From NCBI GenBank assembly GCA_021647785.1, contig JAKIUC010000024.1, positions 1-62,737 of the forward strand: a DNA stretch of 62,737 nt, read 5' to 3'. Positions 27,421-37,500 of the stretch are shown here, piece after piece. The notes under the pieces are model-generated. The model was given only the letters and a program-made list of their open reading frames with translations. It made no database searches and was not told the origin of the DNA. Position numbers and translations under genes: made by a program. Origin of the DNA: Melioribacteraceae bacterium. GTDB taxonomy: Bacteria > Bacteroidota > Ignavibacteria > Ignavibacteriales > Melioribacteraceae. The number at the start of each line of letters is the position of its first letter. Position 1 is the stretch's first letter.

Positions 27421-27681
27421 AATATACGCAGTACAACACTGGCAATAGCTCATTGTGGTTTATCGCCAAACCAAAGTAAAGGAATATTTTAGAAGTAAAA
27501 CAAAAACGAAATCACAATACAAAAATGTAAAACTAATAGAATTATTAAAATCGAAAAATGTTTTTAATGAAAATGATGCGAATGGTTTTTTTTGAATTTG
27601 ATGTTTGAAATTTATTTGATTCTTGTGATATCTCAATCATCTCCGTTTTTCTTTCTATATACTTTCCACTATATTTCGGTT

Positions 27682-28512
27682 ATGAAAAAAATAGGAATAT
27701 CGCTCGGTGCTGGTGGTGCACGAGGGTTAGCACACATCATTATTCTTGAAGCGTTTGAAGAATTAAATATAAAACCCCACATAATTTCCGGCAGTAGTAT
27801 TGGTGCTATTATTGGTGCAGCTTATGCTTCTGGTATGACTACGCAAGAGATGAAAAAATCCGTTGCAGAATTAATACTTTCCAAAAAATTTAAGTTTACA
27901 GAGTTTTACAAAAAGTATGATGTTTTTAAAATTATTGATATGCTTGATGTTTCACTATCAACTACTGGGTTTTTTAAAGGTGATAAATTCATTTCATTCT
28001 ACAAAAAGAAGATTAAGACTTATAATTTTTCAAATCTTGAAATTCCAATTAAAATTGTAGCTACAGAATATTGGAATAAAAAGGAACATCATTTTACTTC
28101 TGGAAATTTAATTGATGCAGTTCGGGCAAGCTATGCTCTTCCAACCCTCTTCACTCCAATGAAATTAGGAGCTGGCTTGTTTATGGATGGCGGAATGGTT
28201 AATCCCCTTCCCTACGATATAATTAAAGATGAATGTGACTATGTTATTGCGGTTGATGTTTCATCAAAAAAAGGAATTAATAACAATGAAATTCCTAATG
28301 CCTTAGATTCCCTTTTTGCTTCATTTCAAATAATGCAAAACTCAATTCTTACTCAAAAGTTAAAATCAACAAAACCAGATCTACTTTTAGAAATTGATAT
28401 TAAAGATGTGCGTATGTTTGAATTTAATAAAGTTAAAGAGATTTGGAAAGAAGCAGAGAAGCAAAAGAAGATTTTAATTGAAGAACTTGAAAAGATAGTG
28501 ATTAACGATTAG
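27682..28512 (+). CDS. Patatin-like phospholipase (RssA/YlbK type)
   Basis: This is a 276-residue hydrolase with a Ser-Asp dyad. It shows the oxyanion loop GAGGARGLAHI near the N-terminus, the nucleophile elbow GSSIGAI (Gly-x-Ser-x-Gly), and the catalytic Asp in FMDGGMVNPLP (Asp-Gly-Gly). The ATG at 27682 is preferred over an upstream start at 27592, whose 30 extra residues are not part of the family. The protein probably deacylates phospholipids in or near the membrane. Its stop codon lies inside an 18 bp perfect hairpin that serves the convergent acs gene too. Confidence 0.88.
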   Translation: MKKIGISLGAGGARGLAHIIILEAFEELNIKPHIISGSSIGAIIGAAYASGMTTQEMKKSVAELILSKKFKFTEFYKKYDVFKIIDMLDVSLSTTGFFKGDKFISFYKKKIKTYNFSNLEIPIKIVATEYWNKKEHHFTSGNLIDAVRASYALPTLFTPMKLGAGLFMDGGMVNPLPYDIIKDECDYVIAVDVSSKKGINNNEIPNALDSLFASFQIMQNSILTQKLKSTKPDLLLEIDIKDVRMFEFNKVKEIWKEAEKQKKILIEELEKIVIND

Positions 28513-28540
28513 TGTTTAATAGTTAAACACTAATCGTTAA
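28502..28540. terminator. 18-bp perfect hairpin between convergent genes
   Basis: TTAACGATTAGTGTTTAA (28502-28519) and its exact inverse (28523-28540) are separated by 3 nt. The left arm contains the last codons and the TAG of the patatin gene, and the acs stop lies 18 bp further on. Bidirectional termination is likely. Confidence 0.7.
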
Positions 28541-28557
28541 ATGGATGGTCACTCTCT

Positions 28558-30453
28558 CTAAGATTCATCCAACGTAGAAATATTACCTGGGTCTTCTCCT
28601 AATTCCTTCGCTTTCAAAACACGACGCATTATTTTTCCACTTCTAGTTTTTGGCAGCGAGTCAACAAATTTAATTGAGTGTGGTTTTGCAATTGGTCCTA
28701 CTTCATGCCCAACATGTTTACGCAATTCTTCACGTAGTGCATCTGATTCAGCAACACCATCGCGGAGAATAACATAAGTATAAATTGCATTTCCTTTAAC
28801 TTCGTGTGGAAGTCCAATTGCAGCAGCTTCTGCAACTGCTGTATGGCTTACTAATGCACTCTCAATTTCTGCTGTACCAAGGCGATAGCCAGAGACTTTA
28901 ATTACATCATCAACACGTCCAATAATCCAAATGTATCCATCTTCATCACGCTTAGCACTATCACCTGTTAAATAGACTCCAGGAAACTTAGTCCAGTACT
29001 GCTCAATATATCTATCGGGGTCATTGTATATTGTTCGCATCATTGCAGGCCATGGAGTTTTAATAACTAAAAATCCTTCTTCATTATCTTTTACCGGGTT
29101 TCCATTTTCATCGTAAATATCCATCTCAATACCTGGGAAAGGTCTTGTGCCAGAACCTGGTTTTAACGAGACAGAAGGCATAGGAGTAATCATAAACATT
29201 CCAGTCTCTGTCTGCCACCAAGTATCCATAATTGGGCATTTTTCATTCCCAACAACTCTATAATACCATTTCCATGCTTCAGGATTTATTGGCTCACCAA
29301 CCGAGCCAAGCAAGCGAAGTGATGATAAATCGTGTCGCTTAACCCAGGCATCACCAAAACGCATTAATCCACGAATTGCAGTAGGGGCAGTGTAAAATAT
29401 ATTTATTCCATAATTTTCAACAAGCTGCCACCATCTGTTAGGGTAGGGATGTGTTGGAGCACCTTCATACATAAATGATGTTGCACCATTTAATAGAGGT
29501 CCATAAACAATGTAACTATGCCCGGTAATCCAGCCAGGGTCAGCCGCACACCAGAATCTATCTTCTTCATGAATATCAAATACATATTTTAATGTGGTAT
29601 AAGTTCCCACCATATAACCACCGTGCGTATGCAAAATTGCTTTTGGTTTTCCAGTAGTTCCCGATGTATAAAGCATAAATAGTGGGTCTTCTGCGTCAGT
29701 CATTTCACAAATACTTTCTTGAGTTGCAACAGGCAAATTCATTAATTCGTGAAGCCACATATCTCGTCCAACTTCCATATTTACTTCTTGCCCTGTTCGC
29801 TTTGCAACTATCACATGTTCAATTCCACCAGCACGCTGTAGGGCTTCATCAGCAATTTCTTTTAGTGGAACAATTTTGCCTCTTAAATATGCACCATCAG
29901 AAACTATGAGTACTTTCGACTTACTATCCTCAATTCTTTCGTGCAAAGCTTCAACAGAAAAACCACCATAAACTACGGAATGAACAGCACCAATGCGGGC
30001 ACAAGCCAACATTGCCATTATAATTTCTGGTGTTCGTCCCATATAGATAGTAACTTTATCACCTTTCACAACTCCCATACTTCTTAAAACATTTGCAAAT
30101 TTACAAGTTTCACGATGGAGTTTATAATAGGAAAACATTTCTTTGTCGCCGTTCTCACCTTCCCAAATTAGTGCAAGTTTATTTCTACGTGCAGTTTTTG
30201 TATGAACATCAAGGCAGTTGTATGAAATATTTGTTTTGCCGCCAGTGAACCATTTGTAAAAAGGTTTTTTCGAGTCATCAATTACCTTATCCCATTTTTG
30301 AAACCAATGAAGTTCCTCAGCTCTCTTTGCCCAGAATCCTAGGTTATCTTCACTAGCTTCTTTCTGTAATGCATCCCAATCAGGAATAATTGCATTATCA
30401 ATCACTTCTTGCGAGGGATGAAAAACATCACCTTGTAGTTCTTTTTGACTCAT
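28558..30453 (-). CDS. acs: Acetyl-CoA synthetase, AMP-forming
   Basis: It activates acetate with ATP to acetyl-AMP and then to acetyl-CoA. The 631-residue protein carries the adenylate-forming motif YTSGTTGKPKAILHTHGGY, the A5 block DTWWQTETGM, the hinge region GRVDDVIKVSGYRLGTAEIE and the C-terminal PKTRSGKIMRR, whose Lys is the usual acetylation switch. AAGGAGA precedes the ATG. It is a single transcription unit, with a shared terminator downstream. Length and motifs are fully typical. Confidence 0.96.
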   Translation of the reverse strand: MSQKELQGDVFHPSQEVIDNAIIPDWDALQKEASEDNLGFWAKRAEELHWFQKWDKVIDDSKKPFYKWFTGGKTNISYNCLDVHTKTARRNKLALIWEGENGDKEMFSYYKLHRETCKFANVLRSMGVVKGDKVTIYMGRTPEIIMAMLACARIGAVHSVVYGGFSVEALHERIEDSKSKVLIVSDGAYLRGKIVPLKEIADEALQRAGGIEHVIVAKRTGQEVNMEVGRDMWLHELMNLPVATQESICEMTDAEDPLFMLYTSGTTGKPKAILHTHGGYMVGTYTTLKYVFDIHEEDRFWCAADPGWITGHSYIVYGPLLNGATSFMYEGAPTHPYPNRWWQLVENYGINIFYTAPTAIRGLMRFGDAWVKRHDLSSLRLLGSVGEPINPEAWKWYYRVVGNEKCPIMDTWWQTETGMFMITPMPSVSLKPGSGTRPFPGIEMDIYDENGNPVKDNEEGFLVIKTPWPAMMRTIYNDPDRYIEQYWTKFPGVYLTGDSAKRDEDGYIWIIGRVDDVIKVSGYRLGTAEIESALVSHTAVAEAAAIGLPHEVKGNAIYTYVILRDGVAESDALREELRKHVGHEVGPIAKPHSIKFVDSLPKTRSGKIMRRVLKAKELGEDPGNISTLDES

Positions 30454-30737
30454 ATTAATTTTCTCCTTTTCTTTTCTCTTGTTTTTGTACGAATTACAAA
30501 GTTAAAACTTCATTCTTAAAATTCAAACATATTTATTATGATAATTTTTTATTATCTAATATTGATACAGTCTAATGAATATTTTACTAATATTTTTGAG
30601 TAGTTAAAATTGAGTTAAATGAAATTTAAGAAACTCTATTTTATAATGAGAGGAATCTATGAAATATTTTGAGTTCTATTTTCGTTGGATATTTAGTATA
30701 GTTATGTGTTAATTTTAGATTATTTCAGATTAAGATT

Positions 30738-31379
30738 ATGAGTAAGAGTAAGAGTAAGAGTAAAAAAAATATAGAAACAATAACAAAAACATCGGAATAC
30801 CAATTCAAAGAGAAAAGGTCTCTCTTTATTGGACAAGCCTTTCCAGTTCAACACAGAAAAGAAGCAGAATTAATTTTAACTGAGATAAGAAAAAGGTATT
30901 ACGATGCAACGCACAACTGCTATGCCTATAGATTTATTGACGAAGAAGAATATAAATACTCGGATGATGGTGAACCCAATGGTACTGCGGGTATTAGGAT
31001 TTTAAATGCAATCAAACATTTCAATTTATCGAATATATTAATTATATCTACACGATATTACGGTGGCACAAAACTTGGAGTTGGTCCACTTGGCAAAGCA
31101 TATTACAACTCAGCCTTTGGTGCAATAGAGAAAGCAACGATTGTAACAAAAGTGAACTACTCAAAAATTCTAATCAATTTTGGATACGATTTTATTAGTG
31201 ATGTTCATCATTTTATAAGTACTTATAAAGTTCAAAGTATTAATAATCTATTTACTCAAAATCCTCAAATTGAATGTTTGATAAAACCTGAATATTTTCA
31301 AAAGTTAGTAGATGAGTTAACACTGGTTTCAAGCGGTAAAATTGAAATAAAGATTTTGGAAGATGATATTTATTTTTAA
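30738..31379 (+). CDS. IMPACT/YigZ-family protein
   Basis: This is a 213-residue member of the YigZ/IMPACT family, with YYDATHNCYAYRF, SDDGEPNGTAGIRILNAI and TRYYGGTKLGVGPLGKAYY as conserved blocks and an RF-like C-terminal domain (about 145-213). IMPACT proteins are linked to translational control and ribosome rescue in some organisms; the bacterial role is unclear. The first codons consist of the repeat AGTAAG (30741-30764), giving Ser-Lys repeats that are not part of the family, so a repeat expansion has lengthened the N-terminus. It converges on the DUF1801 gene with a 14 bp gap. Confidence 0.9.
   Translation: MSKSKSKSKKNIETITKTSEYQFKEKRSLFIGQAFPVQHRKEAELILTEIRKRYYDATHNCYAYRFIDEEEYKYSDDGEPNGTAGIRILNAIKHFNLSNILIISTRYYGGTKLGVGPLGKAYYNSAFGAIEKATIVTKVNYSKILINFGYDFISDVHHFISTYKVQSINNLFTQNPQIECLIKPEYFQKLVDELTLVSSGKIEIKILEDDIYF
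30741..30764 (+). repeat. AGTAAG hexamer microsatellite at a gene start
   Basis: Three AGTAAG units plus AGTAAA directly follow the ATG of the IMPACT-family gene. The unit length keeps the frame, so copy-number changes would vary only the Ser-Lys tail length. Confidence 0.8.
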
Positions 31380-31393
31380 TGTAACCTTTGTTT

Positions 31394-31813
31394 TTATATT
31401 CCCAACATTGGAAGATGCTTTATATTGTGATATGTAAGTGATAGTGCTATACAATGCTTCAACTCATCAATTGGTATTTTATCGTCAAGATTAAATAGAA
31501 TAGCTCTTTTACCTTCAAACTTAAATTTGTTTTTATAGAGTTCTTTGAATGTTTCTACCAACATGGTTTTGCAATTAAAATATATTGCATATTGGTTTGG
31601 CTTTTTTCTTTTCCAATCTATTCTGACAGTACTCCCATTTTTTGTAACGTAGCTTGGTTCTCCCCACTTTAGAGTTTCTTCTATTTCCTTTACTCCATCT
31701 GTTTCCTTTGCAGTATCCAAAACAATCTGACGAAGAGTCATCATTTTTTGACTAATTGATTTAGGATATTTTTTGAATACTTCAGCTACTTTAGTGTTAA
31801 TAAATTTATCCAT
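31394..31813 (-). CDS. DUF1801 (YdhG-like) domain protein
   Basis: This is a 139-residue cytoplasmic protein. The core LRQIVLDTAKETDGVKEIEETLKWGEPSYVTKNG, with the WGEPSY motif, and YAIYFNCKTMLVETFKELY match the DUF1801/YdhG-like fold. The family is widespread and has no assigned biochemical role. It is followed 17 bp away by coaE in the same orientation when read from coaE, so coaE and this gene may share a transcript. Confidence 0.85.
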   Translation of the reverse strand: MDKFINTKVAEVFKKYPKSISQKMMTLRQIVLDTAKETDGVKEIEETLKWGEPSYVTKNGSTVRIDWKRKKPNQYAIYFNCKTMLVETFKELYKNKFKFEGKRAILFNLDDKIPIDELKHCIALSLTYHNIKHLPMLGI

Positions 31814-31830
31814 CTTTTTTCTCTTTGAAA

Positions 31831-32427
31831 TTATTTTTTATTCATTGATTCAAAAAGAGTTAAAAACATTTTTGTTTTCATCTCTAAATCTGTAAGTGAT
31901 GAATTATTTTTAATTGTAAAATCTGCAAGATTCTCTTTCTCGTTTTCAGGTATTTGAAATTTCATTCTATCTCTAATTTCTGTTTCAGATAAATTATCAC
32001 GTTCTCTAATTCTTGATATTCTTATATCTTCATCAGCAGTAACAAGTAGAACATGGTCTAATATGGCATCAACTTCAGCTTCATAAATAAGAGCAGCTTC
32101 AACGAAAACCATTTTACTATTTTTTAATTCATCATTCATTAGTTCATTAATTTTACAAACCATTGGAGGGTGTACTATTGAGTTGAGTTTTAACAGATTA
32201 TCAACTGATGAAAAAGCTTTCCTCGCAATGTGGCTTCTGTTCAATTCTTTATCTTTATACGAATCATACCCAAATGTTGAAATTATTAATTCTTTCACAG
32301 ACTCATCTTCAACCATAATTTGTTTTGCAATATCATCTGCGTTCAAAACTTTGTATCCTTCCTTTTCAATAATTTTAGCCACATACGTTTTACCAGAGCC
32401 TATACCACCTGTTATTCCTATTTTCAT
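31831..32427 (-). CDS. coaE: Dephospho-CoA kinase
   Basis: It phosphorylates the 3'-hydroxyl of dephospho-CoA, the last step of coenzyme A synthesis. The 198 residues carry the P-loop GITGGIGSGKT at the N-terminus, the LNADDIAKQIM acceptor-site block, HPPMVCKI and the RISRIRERD lid region. The length is normal. The gene starts divergently from the HIT gene; a hairpin repeat lies in the spacer. Confidence 0.95.
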   Translation of the reverse strand: MKIGITGGIGSGKTYVAKIIEKEGYKVLNADDIAKQIMVEDESVKELIISTFGYDSYKDKELNRSHIARKAFSSVDNLLKLNSIVHPPMVCKINELMNDELKNSKMVFVEAALIYEAEVDAILDHVLLVTADEDIRISRIRERDNLSETEIRDRMKFQIPENEKENLADFTIKNNSSLTDLEMKTKMFLTLFESMNKK

Positions 32428-32461
32428 TTTTTATATCCTAAGTTTATACAAGCCACGAATT

Positions 32462-32487
32462 CACGAATTGTTTTCAAACAACTCGTG
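32462..32487. repeat. Hairpin in the coaE-hit divergent spacer
   Basis: CACGAATTGTTT (32462-32473) and AAACAACTCGTG (32476-32487) pair over 12 bp with one mismatch and a 2 nt loop. It lies 69-93 bp before the HIT gene and resembles dispersed hairpin repeats. Confidence 0.5.
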
Positions 32488-32555
32488 TAAATTTAACAAA
32501 TCATTCTCTCATTCTTTTCTTATTTTTGTCTCATACATTTTAATTGGAGTAAAAT

Positions 32556-32903
32556 ATGGCAGATACAATTTTCAAAAAAATAATTGATAAAGAAATTCCA
32601 GCAGATATTGTATTTGAATCAGATTCTATTTTGGCATTTCGGGATATCAATCCAAAAGCACCAACTCACATTCTTATAATTCCAAAGGAAGAGATACCAA
32701 CAGTTCGTGAAATTAATGGGAAAGAGCATGGACCGTTACTTGGCGAGATGATAGATGCAGCTAATTCAATTGCAAAAAAAGAAGGAATTTCAGAAGATGG
32801 TTTTCGTCTAGTCTTTAACTGCGGCGATAAAGGTGGACAGGAAGTTTACCATTTACATTTACATCTTCTTGGCGGAAGACAAATGGCATGGCCAGCGGGA
32901 TGA
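32556..32903 (+). CDS. HIT-family (HINT-like) nucleotide hydrolase
   Basis: This 115-residue purine nucleoside phosphoramidase-like protein has IIDKEIPADIVFESDSILAF, HILIIPKEEIPTV and the histidine triad HLHLHLLGG near the C-terminus, followed by the typical MAWPAG end. TGGAG supports the ATG. HINT proteins hydrolyse aminoacyl-AMP-like and other adenylated compounds; the in vivo substrate here is unknown. Confidence 0.94.
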   Translation: MADTIFKKIIDKEIPADIVFESDSILAFRDINPKAPTHILIIPKEEIPTVREINGKEHGPLLGEMIDAANSIAKKEGISEDGFRLVFNCGDKGGQEVYHLHLHLLGGRQMAWPAG

Positions 32904-33029
32904 GCGGATAACTAATGCTGGATTCATAAAATATTTGTTATTCATAATTAGCTTAATTAATTTATAATATTATTATTTATGTAGTTAAATATTTTTTCAA
33001 ATTTTCATTCGTGCATTCGAGGCTAATTT

Positions 33030-34466
33030 TTAAGCTTTATATTCCTTCATTAAATATTCATCAATACTTTCAGCAACATTTCTACCTTCGTTAATTGCTC
33101 TTACAACAAGGGATTGACCAACACGCATATCACCCGCAGTAAATATACCATTGAGGTTAGTCATGTAACCTTTATCCCCTATTACATTGCTTCTTTGGTC
33201 TGTGGCAATTTTTAGTTCATCCAATAAATTGTTTTTTACTGTTCCTAAAAATCCAAGTGCAAGAATTACTAAGTCAGCCTCTATTTCAAATTCAGAATTA
33301 GGAATCTCTGTCATTGACCGCCTTCCAGTTTTTGGATCGGGGAACCCAAACTTAAGTTTAACAATTTTTAATTTTTCTATATTTCCATCCTTTCCCAGAA
33401 ACGCTTTAGTCATAACTGCAAACTCACGTTTACATCCTTCTTCTATTGAGGTAGAGACTCTATCTATTAAAGCCCAATCAGGCCAAGGGTTTCCTTTAGC
33501 ACGCTCGGATGGCAACTGCGGCATCAACTCCAAATTGATTACAGATTTTGCTCCTTGCCGTATCGATGTTCCAATACAATCGGAGCCAGTATCACCACCA
33601 CCAATAACTACAACGTTTTTACCTTTTGCTGATATTTCTTTTTCGATAACATTTCTATTACCATTTCTTCTATTCTGCTGCTTTAAGAAATCCATTGCAA
33701 AATGGATTCCATCCAACTCCCTACCTTCCACTTTTAAATCTCTTGGCTCTTCAGCACCACTGCAAAGAACCACTGCATCAAAATTTTTTTGCAACTCTGA
33801 TAATTTAATATCTTTCCCAATATCACAATTTATTTTAAACTCAACTCCTTCTAATTTCATCAAATTGATTCTTCGCTCAACTATGTTTTTATCTAATTTA
33901 TAATCTGGGATACCAAGTGTTAGGAGACCACCAAGAACTTCATTCTTTTCAAAGAGTGTAACTGAATGACCACGTTTGTTTAATTGGTCTGCCGATGCAA
34001 GCCCAGCAGGACCAGAGCCAACTACAGCCACCTGTTTACCAGTTCTATTTTTAGGAGGATTCGGTTTAATATACCCATCATTAAAGGCTTTCTCGATTAT
34101 CGATTTCTCAATATTCTTGATTGTAACAGCAGGTCTATTAATGCTAACTACACACGAGGTTTCGCAGGGTGCTGGACAAACTCTCCCTGTAAATTCTGGA
34201 AAATTATTTGTGCTTAAAAGTCGCTTTGCTGCATCTTGCCATCTATCTCTGTAAACTAAATCATTCCATTCCGGAATTAGATTATCAATAGGACAACCAG
34301 ATTGGCAAAATGGAATTCCACAATCCATACATCTTGCACCTTGTGTTTTTAGTTCTTCCTCTGTAAGTGGCTGCAAGAACTCATTGTAGTGCGTAATTCT
34401 ATTTTCAACGCTCTCCTTCTTGAGTTCCAGTCTATTGTATTTTAAAAAACCTTTCACTTCACCCAT
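33030..34466 (-). CDS. gltD: Glutamate synthase small subunit
   Basis: It is the NADPH-oxidising flavoprotein subunit of glutamate synthase. The 478 residues start with the Cys-rich region MDCGIPFCQSGCPIDNLIP and GRVCPAPCETSC, which binds two [4Fe-4S] clusters. Then come the FAD fold GSGPAGLASADQL and the NADPH fold GGGDTGSDC, and the FAD-closing block GDMRVGQSLVV. The gene follows gltB by about 100 bp on the same strand. With GltB it makes two glutamates from glutamine and 2-oxoglutarate. Confidence 0.96.
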   Translation of the reverse strand: MGEVKGFLKYNRLELKKESVENRITHYNEFLQPLTEEELKTQGARCMDCGIPFCQSGCPIDNLIPEWNDLVYRDRWQDAAKRLLSTNNFPEFTGRVCPAPCETSCVVSINRPAVTIKNIEKSIIEKAFNDGYIKPNPPKNRTGKQVAVVGSGPAGLASADQLNKRGHSVTLFEKNEVLGGLLTLGIPDYKLDKNIVERRINLMKLEGVEFKINCDIGKDIKLSELQKNFDAVVLCSGAEEPRDLKVEGRELDGIHFAMDFLKQQNRRNGNRNVIEKEISAKGKNVVVIGGGDTGSDCIGTSIRQGAKSVINLELMPQLPSERAKGNPWPDWALIDRVSTSIEEGCKREFAVMTKAFLGKDGNIEKLKIVKLKFGFPDPKTGRRSMTEIPNSEFEIEADLVILALGFLGTVKNNLLDELKIATDQRSNVIGDKGYMTNLNGIFTAGDMRVGQSLVVRAINEGRNVAESIDEYLMKEYKA

Positions 34467-34569
34467 GTGTATTCCATTTATATTTTCTATTTTCTATTTT
34501 TGTTACCATTTTAAAATATCAAACAATCATAAGTTTGAGTTTTACAATTTGTGTCTTGAAATTTATTTG

Positions 34570-37500
34570 TTATTTATAATTTGTCATTTGTGCTTTCTCT
34601 TTTTCAAGTACTCTTTTATAATCAGTAGGATATACTTTAATAAACTGAGGCAAATATTCATCCCAATTTTTTAATATCTTCTCTGCTACACTACTATTTG
34701 TATATTTTTTATGATTTTCAATTATTGATTTTAACTCCGTTATATCTTCATCTTTCTCAACTTTATAGAGTTCTACCATCTCTGAATTATATAGACTTCT
34801 GAAATTCTTCGATTTATCCCAAACATAAGCAATGCCACCACTCATTCCAGCAGCAAAGTTTTTTCCAACATCACCAAGCACAACAACTCTGCCACCAGTC
34901 ATATACTCGCATCCGTGGTCACCAATACCTTCAACTACAGTATTAGCACCACTATTACGCACTGCAAACCTTTCGCCAGCTTCTCCACGAATATACATTT
35001 CTCCTGTAATTGCCCCGTAAAGAATTACGTTCCCTACAATAATATTTTCTTCTGGAGTAAATGTTGAGTCTTCTTGAGGTACAATAATTATTTTACCACC
35101 AGATAATCCTTTACCAACATAGTCGTTACAGTCTCCTTCCAAATGGAAGGTAATTCCGTGAGCTAAAAACGCACCAAAACTCTGTCCGGCAGTTCCAATA
35201 AAATCTATTTGAATTGTATCTTCAGGCAGCCCTTCCATATTATACTTTTTTGCTACATAAGAACTAAGCATTGTTCCAACTGTTCTATTGGTATTGTTAA
35301 TATCAACGCTAAAGCGTACTCTCTCTTTATCACTTAACGATTTACGACATGCTGAAATTAGTTTATTATCCAACGCTAATTCTAATTCATGATTTTGCTT
35401 TTGAGCATGGCGTACCAAAGTATTATGCGGTACATCGGGACGATGAAGTACGGCTGTAACATCAAGTCCCTTAGCCTTCCAATGATTTTCAACCTCAGCA
35501 GTCTCAAGCAAATCAACACGTCCAATCATTTCATCAAAAATTTTGAACCCAAACTCAGCCATTATTTCACGAACTTCTTCAGCAATAAAATTGAAATAAT
35601 TTATAACGTGTGCTGGCTTGCCTTTGAACATTTTTCTTAATTCTGCATCCTGAGTTGCAATTCCCACAGAGCAAGTATTTAAATGACAATTACGCTGCAA
35701 TACACATCCCATAGCAATAAGTGCAGAAGTTGCAAATCCGAATTCATCGGCTCCAAGTAGTGCAGCAATAACAACGTCTCTACCAGTTTTAAGTTGCCCA
35801 TCTGCTTGAATTTTAACACGCTCCCTGAGATTATTCATTATCAAAACTTGCTGTGTCTCTGCAAGCCCAAGCTCTAACGGGAGTCCACTGTTTTTTATTG
35901 ATGTTTGCGGCGATGCACCAGTTCCGCCATCAAATCCGCTAATTAAAATGTGATCTGCTTTACCTTTTGCAACACCAGCAGCAATAGTACCAACACCAAC
36001 TTCTGAAACAAGTTTAACGCTAATATCTGCATCGGGATTTGCATTTTTCAAATCGTGAATCAATTGTTTTAAATCCTCGATGGAATAAATATCATGATGC
36101 GGAGGAGGTGAAATCAATCCAACCCCAGGAGTAGTACCACGAGTTCTTGCAATCTCTTTAGAGACTTTATGACCAGGCAATTGTCCTCCCTCACCAGGCT
36201 TTGCACCTTGAGCCATTTTAATTTGTATTTGGTCAGCATTCACAAGGTATTCTATTGATACTCCAAACCGCCCCTGTGCTACTTGCTTAATTCTACTTCG
36301 TTTCCAATCACCATTTGCCTCCTTTGTAAAGCGGGCTTTATCTTCGCCACCCTCGCCTGTATTGGAGAATCCACCAATTCTGTTCATTGCAATAGCAAGT
36401 GTTTCGTGAGCTTCCTGAGAAATAGAGCCATAACTCATAGCTCCAGTAGCAAATCTTTTTACAATATTTATTACTGGTTCCACATCCCAAATATCAATTG
36501 GTTTTCGTTTTCTAAATTGTAACAAACCTCTTATTGATGAAAGATTTTTTTCGCTGCTATTTAATAAACTTGCGTATTCTTTATATTTAGAATAACTGCT
36601 ACTCCTTACTGCTTGTTGGAGAATTTGAATTGTATCCGGATTCCATTGGTGATACTCACCATCTGCTCTCCATTTATAATTACCACCAGCAGATAAAATT
36701 CCATCGTCAATTTTATTTTTTGGGAATGCAGCAGAATGTCGCCGCAGTGCTTCCTCTGTTAATGTTTTAATTCCAATACCACCAATGCGTGATGGCGTTG
36801 CGGTGAAATATTTTTTAATAAGTTTATCACTTAAACCGACTGCTTCAAATATTTGTGCAGAGCAGTACGATTGGATTGTGGATATTCCCATTTTAGAAGT
36901 AATTTTGAATAACCCTTTGCGAACAGCTTTTAGATAATTTTTCTCTGCTGTTTTATAATCTTCAACTTTAATATTTCCATTTTTGAGTTCATTATTAATT
37001 ATCTCAAAAGCGAGATAAGGGTTAACAGCATTGGCACCATATCCAATTAGTGCAGCAAAGTGGTGCATCTCCCGCACCTCACCAGATTCTACAATTATGC
37101 TTGTTAATGTCCGAGTTCCCTTCCTCGTTAAATAATGATGCAGTCCAGAAGCAGCTAACAGCGAGGGTATTGCAGCCTTATCCTTATCAACCCCGCGGTC
37201 CGAAAGGATAATAATTGAGCATCCATCTTTAATTGCTCTATTAGCTTCTTTGAAAAGTTCTTTAAGGCGTTTTTTAATTCCATTAAATTTATCACTTTTA
37301 TCAAATAAAATTGAAAAAGTTATTGATTTAAATTTACTGTGTGTTACATTTTTAATCTGCTCCAATTCACTATTTGTTATTACTGGACGAGGGATACTCA
37401 GTCGTACCGCTTGCTCTGGGGTCTCTTCCAGTAAATTCCCTTCAGCACCAAGTAAAATTTCCTCTCCCATAACTACCTCCTCACGGATTGGGTCGATAGG

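Noticed and set aside
27449-27590. Short open stretch ending in KLIELLKSKNVFNENDANGF between the toxin and the patatin gene
   Set aside because: It may be a gene remnant, but no start and no family could be recognised.
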